DNA from: Paraburkholderia unamae
Lineage (GTDB): Bacteria; Pseudomonadota; Gammaproteobacteria; Burkholderiales; Burkholderiaceae
DNA: 64,000 bases
NCBI RefSeq assembly: GCF_003268775.1
Contig: NZ_QLSU01000006.1
Coordinates: forward strand, 186,001 to 250,000
Direction: 5' to 3'
Position 1 is the first letter of the stretch, and every line of letters begins with the position of its first letter. Below the pieces are notes generated by a model. It was not told where the DNA came from. It ran no database searches and saw only the letters and a program-made list of their open reading frames with translations. This document shows, in pieces, positions 35,453 to 43,940 of this stretch. The position numbers and the translations under genes were made by a program.

Positions 35453-36934
35453 TCAAAGCAGGCCCATTGCCGACGCCTTGAGCGTCGCCGCCGCGCGCGT
35501 GGAGCATTCGAGCTTGCGGAACACGCTCTCCACGTGCGTGCGCACCGTGCTCGGACTGAGCGTCAATTCCCGTGCGGCTTCCTTGTTGCTCGCACCACGC
35601 GAGATGGCGCGCAGCACGTCGATCTCGCGCGCCGACAGACGCGCGCGCGGCTCCGCCGCGCTCACCGGGCGTTTGACGGCGCGCGCGCCTTCGGCCAGCA
35701 GCGCGTCGACGGCTTCGCCGCACAGGCGGCCGGCTTGAACTTCGGCGCGCAGTGCTTGCGCGGCGGCTTCGGCGCCGAGCGCGGCGCGCCACGGCCGCGC
35801 CGAGCGCAACGCAACCCATGCCACGGAAGCGGCCAGCACGCGCGCCTCCGGCGTCAGCGCCGCTGCGCTTACGCCACGAAAATAGCCCGAGCCGTCCAGC
35901 CGTTCATACGCATACGACGCGAGCTCGGCCGCATCATGGAGCGCGCCCGCCTGCTTGCCCGCGCGCGAGGTCCAGTACGGCGCAAGCCGCACCTTCTCCC
36001 AGGCGCTTTCGGGCAATCGCGTGTTGAGGTTCCAGATGCCGTTGGGCACCGCCGCCCGCCCGATCCCGTGAATCAACCCGGCGCGATAGACGCGCGCGTG
36101 CGCCGCCTTGTCCGTCGTGAGACGTTCGCAACAGCGGGCCGCCGTTGCCGCGACCGCGCGCGAAAAGCCGGTCATCCAGGGCAGCTTGAGGTCGATGACG
36201 TCCGCGATCAACTCGGCCGACGTGGCCTGCTCCATGTGCGGCGTCGTCAGCGCGGCGTCGAGATCGGCGGGCGACGCATGTTCGAGTTCCTGAAGCCAGC
36301 GGAGCGCATGGCGCGCCGCGATCTCGACGAGCTGCCTGGGATAGCGCGCGTCGGCCCGTTGCGCGAGCAGGCCCAGGGCCTGTTCGACGCCATACGTGCG
36401 GCTGAAAATCTCCAGATCGCCGGCAAGCGCGACGACGAACACCGGCGCCGGCACCGCCTCGCGCGCAAGGTGCGCGGGCAGACCGCCGCCGTCCCACGTT
36501 TCGAAGATGTGACGCAAGACCGTTTCCGTCGCGCGCGGCAGGCCCAGCATGCGCGCCACCTCGCCCGCCACTTCGCAGTGAATCTGCGCGAGCGGCGAGA
36601 GCACCGCGGCCGCGCCACCGAGCGACTGGAGCGGCGCGGCCCAATCCGAGCCGCCTTCGAGCATCGCGACGCGAATCTGGATGTCGTCGCCGAACACATC
36701 GGCAAAGCCGGCCGCGTTTGCCGTGCATCCCGACCAGCGCAGCAGCGCCGTTTCCCGCACGGCGTCGAGCGTGGGCGCGTCGAGCCGGGCGGCCTGGGCG
36801 AGGCGCGCCGCGAGCCATGCGGTGCGCGGCGAATGGTCGGTGGGCTGCCCCATGCTCAGGTCGCCGATGAAGGCTAGGGCTTTCACGGCATCGAACACGC
36901 GCAGCGGGGAAACGTCGGCTGTGTCGTCAGTCAT
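35453..36934 (-). CDS. LuxR-type regulator with degenerate tandem HD domains
   Basis: The protein (493 residues from ATG 36934) has two HD-GYP-like regions and a C-terminal LuxR helix-turn-helix (LSAREIDVLRAISRGASNKE, then AARELTLSPSTVRTHVESVF). In the first region the site that normally reads LLHDIGK is ALLRWSG; in the second it is LIHGIGR, while YERLDGSGYFRG keeps the later motif. Both thus lack the metal-binding His-Asp pair, so phosphodiesterase activity is unlikely. It may sense a ligand instead. The frame can extend to 36973 (GTG). No neighbour suggests a target. Confidence 0.82.
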   Translation of the reverse strand: MTDDTADVSPLRVFDAVKALAFIGDLSMGQPTDHSPRTAWLAARLAQAARLDAPTLDAVRETALLRWSGCTANAAGFADVFGDDIQIRVAMLEGGSDWAAPLQSLGGAAAVLSPLAQIHCEVAGEVARMLGLPRATETVLRHIFETWDGGGLPAHLAREAVPAPVFVVALAGDLEIFSRTYGVEQALGLLAQRADARYPRQLVEIAARHALRWLQELEHASPADLDAALTTPHMEQATSAELIADVIDLKLPWMTGFSRAVAATAARCCERLTTDKAAHARVYRAGLIHGIGRAAVPNGIWNLNTRLPESAWEKVRLAPYWTSRAGKQAGALHDAAELASYAYERLDGSGYFRGVSAAALTPEARVLAASVAWVALRSARPWRAALGAEAAAQALRAEVQAGRLCGEAVDALLAEGARAVKRPVSAAEPRARLSAREIDVLRAISRGASNKEAARELTLSPSTVRTHVESVFRKLECSTRAAATLKASAMGLL

Positions 36935-37170
36935 CGAGGTGGGAGGAAAAACGCTCGTCAAGCGTTCGGCCACTATACGTCACATCGTCTTCCGGCCGCG
37001 CAACGTTCGGGCAAGCCCCCGCCTGGGTCGGTCATTCGACCGATGCCGCCGCGGCGCGGCGAGTGCGATCCTTGCGTCCAGCGCAATGCGTCATATCGGG
37101 GTATCCGTTTACCGGGACGCGCGCTAACCAGGCAACGCGCACGGTTGCCATTCATTGCTAAGGAGTCGAC

Positions 37171-37755
37171 ATGGTTGATCGTCACGAAGATACCGATCTC
37201 GCGCAGGAAGGAAGCTGGCTCAAACGCTACTATTTTTCCCGGGCCGCGTTTTCCGCGGTTTGGGTCGCGCTCGCTTTCTCGCTGGCGCAGCATTCGCCGG
37301 TCAGCCTCGTCGTACTGCTGATCGTCTATCCGGCGTGGGACGCGCTGGCCAACTACATCGACATGCTGCGTAGCGGCGGCGCGACGGCCAATCGCACGCA
37401 GGCGCTCAACGTCGGCATCAGCGTCATGACGATGATCGCCGTGATCGCGGCGTTGAAATTGGGCGCGCACTGGGTGCTGGGCGTGTTCGGCGTTTGGGCC
37501 ATACTTTCCGGGCTGCTCCAGCTTGGCACCGCCGTGCGCCGCTGGAAGCGCTTCGGCGCGCAATGGGCGATGATCTTGAGCGGCGCGCAATCGGCGCTGG
37601 CGGGGGCATTTTTCATCGTGCAGGGCGGTGCGCCCTTGTCCGCCGCAATCGGCAGAGTGGCCGGCTATGCAGCGGTGGGCGCCGCCTACTTTCTCATTTC
37701 CGCGTTGTGGCTGTCCGCCGGTCAACTGCGCATCAAGCTTGCCCGAACGTCTTGA
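37171..37755 (+). CDS. DUF308 / HdeD-like membrane protein
   Basis: The 194-residue protein has an AAGGAG ribosome site and six hydrophobic segments arranged as in the DUF308 (HdeD-like) family, for example VSLVVLLIVYPAWDALANYI and VLGVFGVWAILSGLLQLGTA. Family members are linked to acid or membrane stress, but no mechanism is known. It stands as a single gene ahead of the Clp-like protein gene. Confidence 0.75.
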   Translation: MVDRHEDTDLAQEGSWLKRYYFSRAAFSAVWVALAFSLAQHSPVSLVVLLIVYPAWDALANYIDMLRSGGATANRTQALNVGISVMTMIAVIAALKLGAHWVLGVFGVWAILSGLLQLGTAVRRWKRFGAQWAMILSGAQSALAGAFFIVQGGAPLSAAIGRVAGYAAVGAAYFLISALWLSAGQLRIKLARTS

Positions 37756-37842
37756 AGCGCCGGTTCACTTTGCCGGACAATTGCGGGAAGGCTGGATGGA
37801 CGGTCCACGCCCGGCGAGGTGAACAAACTTCGGGAGACGCGC

Positions 37843-38754
37843 ATGCGCTGTGCGGGGCATCCAAAAGCGGGCGACGCGGCATGGCGGCGGCTTCTCGTTC
37901 TCTGGATGGGGGCCGCCGCGCTCATGCTCCCCGGTTTTGCGCGCGCGATGGACTTCAGTCTGTACTACCAGCCGCAACTCAAACTGAAGATGGTGATCGG
38001 GGAGGGGAGAATCGAGGACGGCGACGCGGATAAGTTTCTGGCGCTTGCCGGAAAGGCCGATCGTGACGACGACGGGTTGATCGTCCTCGTGTTGAGCAGT
38101 CCGGGCGGCAATGTCGAGGCGGCTTTCCGGGTCGTCGATGCCATGGACAAAGTGCGCGTGCACACGCTGGTTCCCGACGACGCCCGATGCGCGTCCGCCT
38201 GCGCCTCCATCCTGTTCGCCTCGGGCGAGCGCCGAAGCGTGCTTGGCAGCGGGCTGCTCGGCTTTCACAGTTGCTATCGGCGCGCAGGCTCCGCCTACGC
38301 CGCGGACTCGCTTTGCAACGAGATCATCGCGGCAAACGCCATGCAAAGGGGCGTCAGCCACGCGGGCATCAATCGCTTCGTCAAGCAGTACGGCGCGCAG
38401 GACATGGCGTGGGTCGGCCGCGATGTCGCCTGCCAGTCGCTTCAGGGGCTTTGCAAGCCCGGTCGGCTCTCGGCGCGCCCGGAAACCCGCACCGCGCTGA
38501 TGCATAGTCTTGATTGCAGCAAGCTCCTGTCGGTCCAGGCGCAGCTTGTTTGCGGGGATGCGGAGCTTCTTCGCGCCGATAGTGAGCTTTCCGAAATATA
38601 TCGTCAGAAGCTGAGCGCATCGGCAAACAAGTCGCGGTTGCGAGCGGATCAACGCGCGTGGCTTCGCAATTCACGCAATGTGTGCAGCGATAAACCTTGT
38701 TTGTTGCGCAGTTATCGTCTGCGTATCAGCGAACTCAAGAGCGCACGGTCCTGA
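37843..38754 (+). CDS. Exported Clp/crotonase-fold protein with C-terminal DUF1311 (LprI-like) domain
   Basis: The ATG at 37843 has a GGGAG ribosome site. A signal or anchor segment (LLVLWMGAAALMLPGFARA) leads into a periplasmic Clp-protease-like domain with SSPGGNVEAAFRVVDAM and the region CASACASILFASGERR that holds the candidate catalytic serine, as in COG3904 proteins. After about residue 220 comes a cysteine-bearing DUF1311/LprI-type domain (DCSKLLSVQAQLVCGDAELL, then ELSEIYRQKL). LprI-type domains are associated with lysozyme inhibition. The two-domain fusion suggests an envelope stress or defence role. The substrate is unknown. Confidence 0.72.
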   Translation: MRCAGHPKAGDAAWRRLLVLWMGAAALMLPGFARAMDFSLYYQPQLKLKMVIGEGRIEDGDADKFLALAGKADRDDDGLIVLVLSSPGGNVEAAFRVVDAMDKVRVHTLVPDDARCASACASILFASGERRSVLGSGLLGFHSCYRRAGSAYAADSLCNEIIAANAMQRGVSHAGINRFVKQYGAQDMAWVGRDVACQSLQGLCKPGRLSARPETRTALMHSLDCSKLLSVQAQLVCGDAELLRADSELSEIYRQKLSASANKSRLRADQRAWLRNSRNVCSDKPCLLRSYRLRISELKSARS

Positions 38755-38808
38755 GGGCGACCGGTTCAGCCGCATGCCGATCCGCAAGCCCCTGAACCTG
38801 TGATCCGG

Positions 38809-41079
38809 TTATTCGGGCAGCGCCGCCCACTGGAAGAACGTGCGCGTATCGGTGTCGAGTTTCGCAAACCATTTTCCGTAGAGGCCGTCGAATTCAGTAG
38901 ACCTGAACAGACGGCTCAGCGTGCGGTCCACCAGCAGGCGCAGATCGTCGTCGCCGCGCGCCATGCCGATGGCGACGGAGGTCGTCGTGAAGCGCCGGTC
39001 GAGGACGACGAGGTCGTTCGCCGCCGCACTGTCGTGCGTCACGGCCAGCAGCAAGGCGCGATCGGCGAAGAAGACATTCGCCTGGCGATCGATGACTTTC
39101 TGCACGCCGGCCTGCACGGAGGGGACGGCAACGACCGTCGCCGGAATCGAGAAGTCGCTGAGCCTGGCCGCGAGCCAGCGCTGCGCCGGGGAGCCCGCGA
39201 TAACCGCAACGGTCTGCCTGGACAGCAGTTGAGCGGGCGCGGCGCGCCAGATCGGGTGCGAGGGGCCCGCGCCCGAGAGAATCTCGCGCAGCCCGGCGGG
39301 CGCGTCGGTGCGCAGCACCGCCCCGATGCCGCCCGGGTACACGGGAATCGAGAAGGACAGGGTCTGCCTGCCCGTGAGCGTGTCGGGCGCGCCGCAAAGC
39401 AGATCGATGTGGCGCCCCTCCGGCACGCGCACGCCGTCGCCAGGCGAAAGCGCGATCCACTGGATCTTGAGCGCGCCGAGGCCCGGCACGTTGCCGATTT
39501 CGTCAGCGATCTTGCGGCACAGCGCCACCGTGTAGCCCGTGACTTGCCCGCTGTCGTCCTTGTAGGCGAACGGGCGCGCGTCGCCGAGGTAGCCCAGCGT
39601 GAGGTTGCCCGACTGCCTGATGCGCGCGAGCGCGCTGCCGCCCGCCGGTTCCTGCGCGCGCACCGGCGTCGGCATGAAGGCCAGCAGCAGGGCCAGGAAC
39701 AGGGCCGCAGGCGCAAGCATGCCGATGACCATCGCCGCGGCTGCGGAGTCGGTGGCCGTGCGCCCGGAAGAAGCCGCCGGGTCGTGGCGCGTCGCTGCGA
39801 AGCCATAGACCGCGTAGCCGATCACCATGACCAGCATCGCGCCCAGCACCGCGTCCTTGCCCGACGCGTAGATCGCATAGACGGAATAGGCGAGCGCCAC
39901 GACCGTCACCGCCGCGTTGAGCCGGTACTTCGCCGCGGGCGTGCCCGCGTTGCGCATCATCACGAAGAGCGCCGAGAGCGAAATAATGTAGGGAATCACA
40001 TTGGTCACGACGGCCAGGTTCACGAGCGCCGCGAACTGTTCGCTCAGGTTCGGCGACATGGTGGAGAGCGCCATCAGCGACTGGAGTATCGCCATGACGA
40101 TCATGCCCGCAATGGGCGCGCCCGCGCGGTTCGCCTTGCCGAACACGGCGGGGAACATGCGGCTGTCCGCGGCGTCCTTGGCGGTCTGCGCGAGCGTGAA
40201 CTGCCAGCCGAGCAGGGAGCCGACGCACGCCATGGCCGCAAGCGCCATGACGATGGAGCCGACCGTGGGATTGAACATGTGCGCGAAGGCGAGGCCGAAC
40301 GGGCCGGTCGAACTGGCGAGATCGGCATTGGGCACGATGCCCTGGATCACGGCCGTGGAAAGGATATAGATGACCGCTGCGCCCAGGGTGCCGAACATGC
40401 ACGCGAGCGGGACATCGCGCTTGGGATTTTCGACCGCCGACGAATTCTGGACGGCGGACTCCATGCCGAGGAACGCCCAGAGCGTCAGCGCGATGCTCGA
40501 ACCCATGCCTTCCGTCAGGCGCAGACCCTTCGGATTCCACGCGGCCGCGAACGTCTCGCTGTGAAACCAGAACCAGCCGGCAACCGAGATGAAGCCGACG
40601 GGCAGGATCACGCCCCAGACTGTCACGGCGCCGATGCGGCCCGTGAGCTTCGGTCCGCCGAAATTCGCAACGGTCGTGAGCCACAGCAGGCCGATTACGC
40701 CCATGCAGGTTGCGACCGGCGTGGATGTGAGCACCGGGAAGAAGGCGGCAAGATAGCCGAGCGCGGAACTCGCGACCGCCACGTTTGCAATGGCGATGGA
40801 GAGGAAGTAGAGCAGGAAAACCTGGAAGTAGCCGTCCTTGCCGTAAGCTTCCTCCGCGTAGGCGGCCATGCCGCCCGCCCGCTGGTTGAGCAATCCGGCT
40901 TCGGCAAAGCCGTAAGCGATGGCAAGCGAACCGATCGCCGTGACGACCCACGACAGCAACGAAATCGCACCGACCTTCGCCATGTTCGCGGGGAGCATGA
41001 TGATCCCCGAGCCCATCATGTTGACGGTGACGATGAACGTCAGTTGTACTACGTTCATCCTTTTGGGTTGATCGACCAC
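38809..41079 (-). CDS. PotE-like putrescine/ornithine antiporter fused to a periplasmic solute-binding domain
   Basis: The 756-residue protein begins at GTG behind AAGGAG. Residues 1 to about 445 align closely with PotE (NMMGSGIIMLPANMAKVGAI, TVANFGGPKLTGRIGAVTVW, LTLWAFLGMESAVQNSSAVE), twelve membrane segments. A further hydrophobic segment (about 449-472) ends in an AQ cleavage-like site at 476. Residues 477-756 form an SBP_bac_3 amino-acid-binding domain (GYTVALCRKIADEIG, DLLCGAPDTLTGRQTLSFSI, NVFFADRALLLAV). The reading frame is unbroken, so the binding domain would sit in the periplasm tethered to the carrier. PotE normally has no such domain. No ornithine decarboxylase is adjacent. Confidence 0.88.
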   Translation of the reverse strand: MVDQPKRMNVVQLTFIVTVNMMGSGIIMLPANMAKVGAISLLSWVVTAIGSLAIAYGFAEAGLLNQRAGGMAAYAEEAYGKDGYFQVFLLYFLSIAIANVAVASSALGYLAAFFPVLTSTPVATCMGVIGLLWLTTVANFGGPKLTGRIGAVTVWGVILPVGFISVAGWFWFHSETFAAAWNPKGLRLTEGMGSSIALTLWAFLGMESAVQNSSAVENPKRDVPLACMFGTLGAAVIYILSTAVIQGIVPNADLASSTGPFGLAFAHMFNPTVGSIVMALAAMACVGSLLGWQFTLAQTAKDAADSRMFPAVFGKANRAGAPIAGMIVMAILQSLMALSTMSPNLSEQFAALVNLAVVTNVIPYIISLSALFVMMRNAGTPAAKYRLNAAVTVVALAYSVYAIYASGKDAVLGAMLVMVIGYAVYGFAATRHDPAASSGRTATDSAAAAMVIGMLAPAALFLALLLAFMPTPVRAQEPAGGSALARIRQSGNLTLGYLGDARPFAYKDDSGQVTGYTVALCRKIADEIGNVPGLGALKIQWIALSPGDGVRVPEGRHIDLLCGAPDTLTGRQTLSFSIPVYPGGIGAVLRTDAPAGLREILSGAGPSHPIWRAAPAQLLSRQTVAVIAGSPAQRWLAARLSDFSIPATVVAVPSVQAGVQKVIDRQANVFFADRALLLAVTHDSAAANDLVVLDRRFTTTSVAIGMARGDDDLRLLVDRTLSRLFRSTEFDGLYGKWFAKLDTDTRTFFQWAALPE

Positions 41080-41203
41080 GGCGATGCTCCTTGTGGCTTC
41101 GCGGCCCTGATGCGTGCAAGCGCATGGTGGAGTGGATGTGGCAACGAGCGGGGCAACGGCTCCCGGTCTGTTTTTTTTATGCGCTCTCGTATGAACGTGG
41201 CGT

Positions 41204-41590
41204 CTATTTGGCCTGCGCGGTGACGTCGCAGCCGCCGTGGGCGCCGCTGCCGGTGTTCTTCAGCGTGAGCGTCAGCCGGCTGCCCCGGTTTGCCGTGATG
41301 ATCTGCCCATAGCTCACCGTGGGAATGAACTGGATATCCGGCGCGACGGCCACTGGCGGATTCCTGGCGCCGTCGACAGTCAGATCGAGCTCCACGGTGA
41401 CCGATTCGATGGCGACGCCCAGATCCTCCTTCTTGCCGGCCTGTTCTTTGCGGAACGTGCACAGCCCTGTGAGGACCTGCTCCAGCGCCGTCGGTATGTC
41501 GACCGGCTTGCCCGGCGGGATCGGCGGCGTATTGCAGGCTACGATCATGAAGGGCAAAGTGCCAAGGACCACATATCGGCAGGCTCGCAT
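41204..41590 (-). CDS. Putative lipoprotein of unknown function
   Basis: The protein from MRACRYVVLGTLPFMIVACN has a lipobox (IVAC) that predicts a lipid-anchored protein of about 110 mature residues. The mature part contains IPTALEQVLTGLC and ends with a beta-rich stretch (ESVTVELDLTV, then GSRLTLTLKNTG). That tail loosely recalls the trypco2 module seen beside trypsin-like domains in conflict systems, but the match is weak. It is 81 bases behind a small secreted basic protein gene and probably shares its transcript. Confidence 0.6.
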   Translation of the reverse strand: MRACRYVVLGTLPFMIVACNTPPIPPGKPVDIPTALEQVLTGLCTFRKEQAGKKEDLGVAIESVTVELDLTVDGARNPPVAVAPDIQFIPTVSYGQIITANRGSRLTLTLKNTGSGAHGGCDVTAQAK

Positions 41591-41671
41591 CGGCTTCCCC
41601 AGTTGGTCTGCTACATGTCGATTGCGCCGTCGCTCGATCCGGGTCACGCCGGCGCACGTGAGCGCGAACGC

Positions 41672-41929
41672 TCAATACTTGATCTGCCTTGCCGCCTCGC
41701 GGCCGTTCTGCTTGGTTTGCCGCTTGTCCTGGCGGCATTGCGAATTGCTTGTCTGGTTCGCGGCCCTGCAATCCTGCTTGGTGTGCCGCGACCCCTGGCG
41801 CGTTTCCTGGCGCACGTCGCGCCCGGCGCGGCGTTGCTGGGCCTGCTCGGTTGACCAGGAGGTTCCCGCCGAAACCGTCACAACCAGGGTGATGACCGCG
41901 AGCGCGAACTTCCTGCGCCGTGAAGACAT
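41672..41929 (-). CDS. Small secreted Arg/Gln/Lys-rich protein
   Basis: A GGAGGT ribosome site precedes the ATG at 41929. The 85-residue product has a signal peptide (KFALAVITLVVTVSAGTSWS) and a mature part rich in Arg, Gln and Lys with two cysteines (HTKQDCRAANQTSNSQCRQD). It should be a strongly basic periplasmic or secreted peptide. I recognise no family. A lipoprotein gene follows on the same strand. Confidence 0.6.
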   Translation of the reverse strand: MSSRRRKFALAVITLVVTVSAGTSWSTEQAQQRRAGRDVRQETRQGSRHTKQDCRAANQTSNSQCRQDKRQTKQNGREAARQIKY

Positions 41930-42074
41930 GGTGACCTCCGCAATTGCTTTCCATGAACCGGGAGACAGCTTTGTCGAAGGTTGCCACGTGTGATTCGCCA
42001 GTCAATCGGACGTAGGTCCTATGGCCGTCGCGATGACTGTGTCAGGGGGAGGTGGGTGCGGGTACGCGCGAGGT

Positions 42075-42113
42075 ACCGGCAGACACCGGCAGACCGTGCC
42101 GGTGTCTGCCGGT
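42075..42113. terminator. Perfect 17-base hairpin downstream of the SDR gene
   Basis: ACCGGCAGACACCGGCA and its exact complement flank a five-base loop (GACCG). The stem lies 17 bases beyond the stop codon of the minus-strand dehydrogenase gene. There is no T run. It probably protects or ends the dehydrogenase transcript. The arm itself contains a direct repeat of ACCGGCAGAC. Confidence 0.6.
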
Positions 42114-42130
42114 CGGCGCGGCGCAGAATG

Positions 42131-42988
42131 TCACTGCGACGGCCATTCGGGCGCCGCCGCGCCGAAATCGGTGGCCAGGGTCACGGCTTTCCACTTTTGC
42201 TGGCTTTCGCGGCGCGCGAGTTCCTCGGCTTCGAATACCTGCCAGGCGTCCGAGCCGAGCATCAACCGCGCGGGCACGGTCTCCCGCGACGCGAGCATGA
42301 CGATCAGCTTCGCGATGCGCTCGGGGTCTCCCACTTCATGGCCCACATACGCCTCTACCAGCGCCTTGAATTGCGCCATCGACGGCCGATAGTCCTCAGG
42401 CAGGTCTTGTAGTGTCGAGCGCGCCTCGCGTCCCCATTCGGTGCGCATGCCGCCCGGTTCCAGCGTGCACACGCGGATGCCGAACGGTGCAACTTCCTTG
42501 CCCACGACGTCGCTGAATCCGCCCACGGCCCATTTCGCCGCCTGGTAGGCGGCGAGCCCCGGGCTGCTGATGCGCCCGCCAATCGACGAAACCTGAAAGA
42601 CGTGGCCGCCGCCCTGCGCGCGCATGACGGGAATGGCCGCGCGCGTGAGGTTGACCACGCCGAACAGATTGGTTTCGAGCTGCGCGCGGAAATCGCCGGA
42701 AGGCGTGGACTCGAACGGCTGAATGTGCCCGTAACCGGCGTTGTTGACGAGCACGTCCAGACGTCCGAAGCGGCGCGCCGCTTCGGACACGGCGCGCTTC
42801 GCCTGTTCTTCGTGCGTCACGTCCAGCTCGAACGTCGCGAGGCGCTCGCCGTGACTCGTCTGCAAACCGGCCAGCTTCGACGTGTCGCGCGCGGTGGCCA
42901 GGACCTTGCCGCCATCGAGCAGTGCGGCTTCGAGAATGGCGCGGCCGAGGCCTCGGGACGCGCCGGTGATCAACCAGACTTTTGACAT
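42131..42988 (-). CDS. Short-chain dehydrogenase/reductase (first of a tandem pair)
   Basis: The 285-residue enzyme has classical SDR motifs: cofactor loop TGASRGLG, NNAGYG, the catalytic serine in FQVSSIGG and YQAAK. It belongs to the oxidoreductase group with a C-terminal extension often annotated SDR family oxidoreductase; the substrate cannot be deduced. It follows the second SDR gene by 21 bases and is probably co-transcribed from the TetR-controlled promoter at 43878. Confidence 0.87.
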   Translation of the reverse strand: MSKVWLITGASRGLGRAILEAALLDGGKVLATARDTSKLAGLQTSHGERLATFELDVTHEEQAKRAVSEAARRFGRLDVLVNNAGYGHIQPFESTPSGDFRAQLETNLFGVVNLTRAAIPVMRAQGGGHVFQVSSIGGRISSPGLAAYQAAKWAVGGFSDVVGKEVAPFGIRVCTLEPGGMRTEWGREARSTLQDLPEDYRPSMAQFKALVEAYVGHEVGDPERIAKLIVMLASRETVPARLMLGSDAWQVFEAEELARRESQQKWKAVTLATDFGAAAPEWPSQ

Positions 42989-43009
42989 GATCGTTTCACC
43001 CTTCGTCGG

Positions 43010-43855
43010 TCATTGGGGATTGAATCCAGCCTTACCCTCGAACGTCACCGAGCCGGCGAGTTCCTTTTGCGCCTGAAGCGCGGCGAGGCTGCGGGTATAG
43101 GCGGCTTCCAGCACGGCATAGGCGTCCGCGCCGAGCACGGTGCGCAGCGGCGGCTCCGGCAACTGGCTGATCGTGTAGATGGCAGCCGCCATTTTCACGG
43201 GGTCGCCCGATGCATATTCGTCGCCGACTTCCTTGATCTGCTGGCGCAGCTTGCCGACGACGCCGTCCTTGTAGGCGCCAAGCTCATCGGTCCAGCGGAT
43301 ATTGGCCACGAAGCCCGTTTTGATGGAACCCGGCTCGACGATGAGGGTGTTGATGCCGAATTCGGCCACTTCCTGGCTCACCGACTCCGCAAAACCTTCC
43401 AGGCCGTATTTGGCCGCGTGATAGAGCGAGCCGCTCGGGAACGCGGCGCGCCCGCCGACGCTCGTGACATGGATGAACGTGCCGTGCCCGCGCGCGCGCA
43501 TCGCGCCGAGGAAGGCCCGCGTGACGTGGATGGGCGCGAGCAGATTGAGCGCGATCTGCTGCTCGATGTCGGCCTCGCTCATTTCCTCCATCGCGCCAAT
43601 GACGGCGCCGCCCGCGTTGTTGACGACGACGTCCGCGTCGGCGTGACGTGCTGCGACGGCCTGCACCTGCTCGGGACGGGTCACGTCAAGCGACTCGACT
43701 TCGAGCGCGTCGGGCCACGCATCCTTGAGCGACTGCAAGGCGGCGACGCGCCGCACGGCGGCCACCACGCGATGTCCTTCGGCCAGCACCTTCTCGGCGA
43801 GCGCCAGCCCGAGACCGCCCGATGCGCCGGTAATGAGCCATTTTTGACTGCGCAT
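43010..43855 (-). CDS. Short-chain dehydrogenase/reductase (second of a tandem pair)
   Basis: The 281-residue enzyme has TGASGGLGLALAEKV, NNAGG, the serine in HVTSVGGRAAFPSGS and YHAAKYG. It is similar in layout to its neighbour and the pair probably arose by duplication. Directly upstream is an 18-base palindrome matched by another copy in front of the TetR gene. Transcription is therefore likely induced by a ligand of that repressor. The substrate is unknown. Confidence 0.87.
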   Translation of the reverse strand: MRSQKWLITGASGGLGLALAEKVLAEGHRVVAAVRRVAALQSLKDAWPDALEVESLDVTRPEQVQAVAARHADADVVVNNAGGAVIGAMEEMSEADIEQQIALNLLAPIHVTRAFLGAMRARGHGTFIHVTSVGGRAAFPSGSLYHAAKYGLEGFAESVSQEVAEFGINTLIVEPGSIKTGFVANIRWTDELGAYKDGVVGKLRQQIKEVGDEYASGDPVKMAAAIYTISQLPEPPLRTVLGADAYAVLEAAYTRSLAALQAQKELAGSVTFEGKAGFNPQ

Positions 43856-43877
43856 GACGACTTCTCCTTTTACTTAA

Positions 43878-43895
43878 TGAGCGCGTACGCACTCA
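43878..43895. promoter_or_regulatory. TetR operator in front of the SDR pair
   Basis: TGAGCGCGTACGCACTCA is a near-perfect 18-base palindrome 22 bases upstream of the SDR start codon. It matches the site in front of the TetR gene at 14 of 18 positions. Confidence 0.7.
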
Positions 43896-43940
43896 ATTAA
43901 AAACCAAAAAAACTGCCCTGGTTGACGTGGTATGGCGGCC

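Noticed and set aside
38800..41223. Very long open frame on the plus strand (807 codons)
   Set aside because: It is the antisense of the PotE-SBP gene. The predicted protein is a low-complexity mix of Arg, Glu, His and Ala with no family features, an effect of high GC at codon position three.
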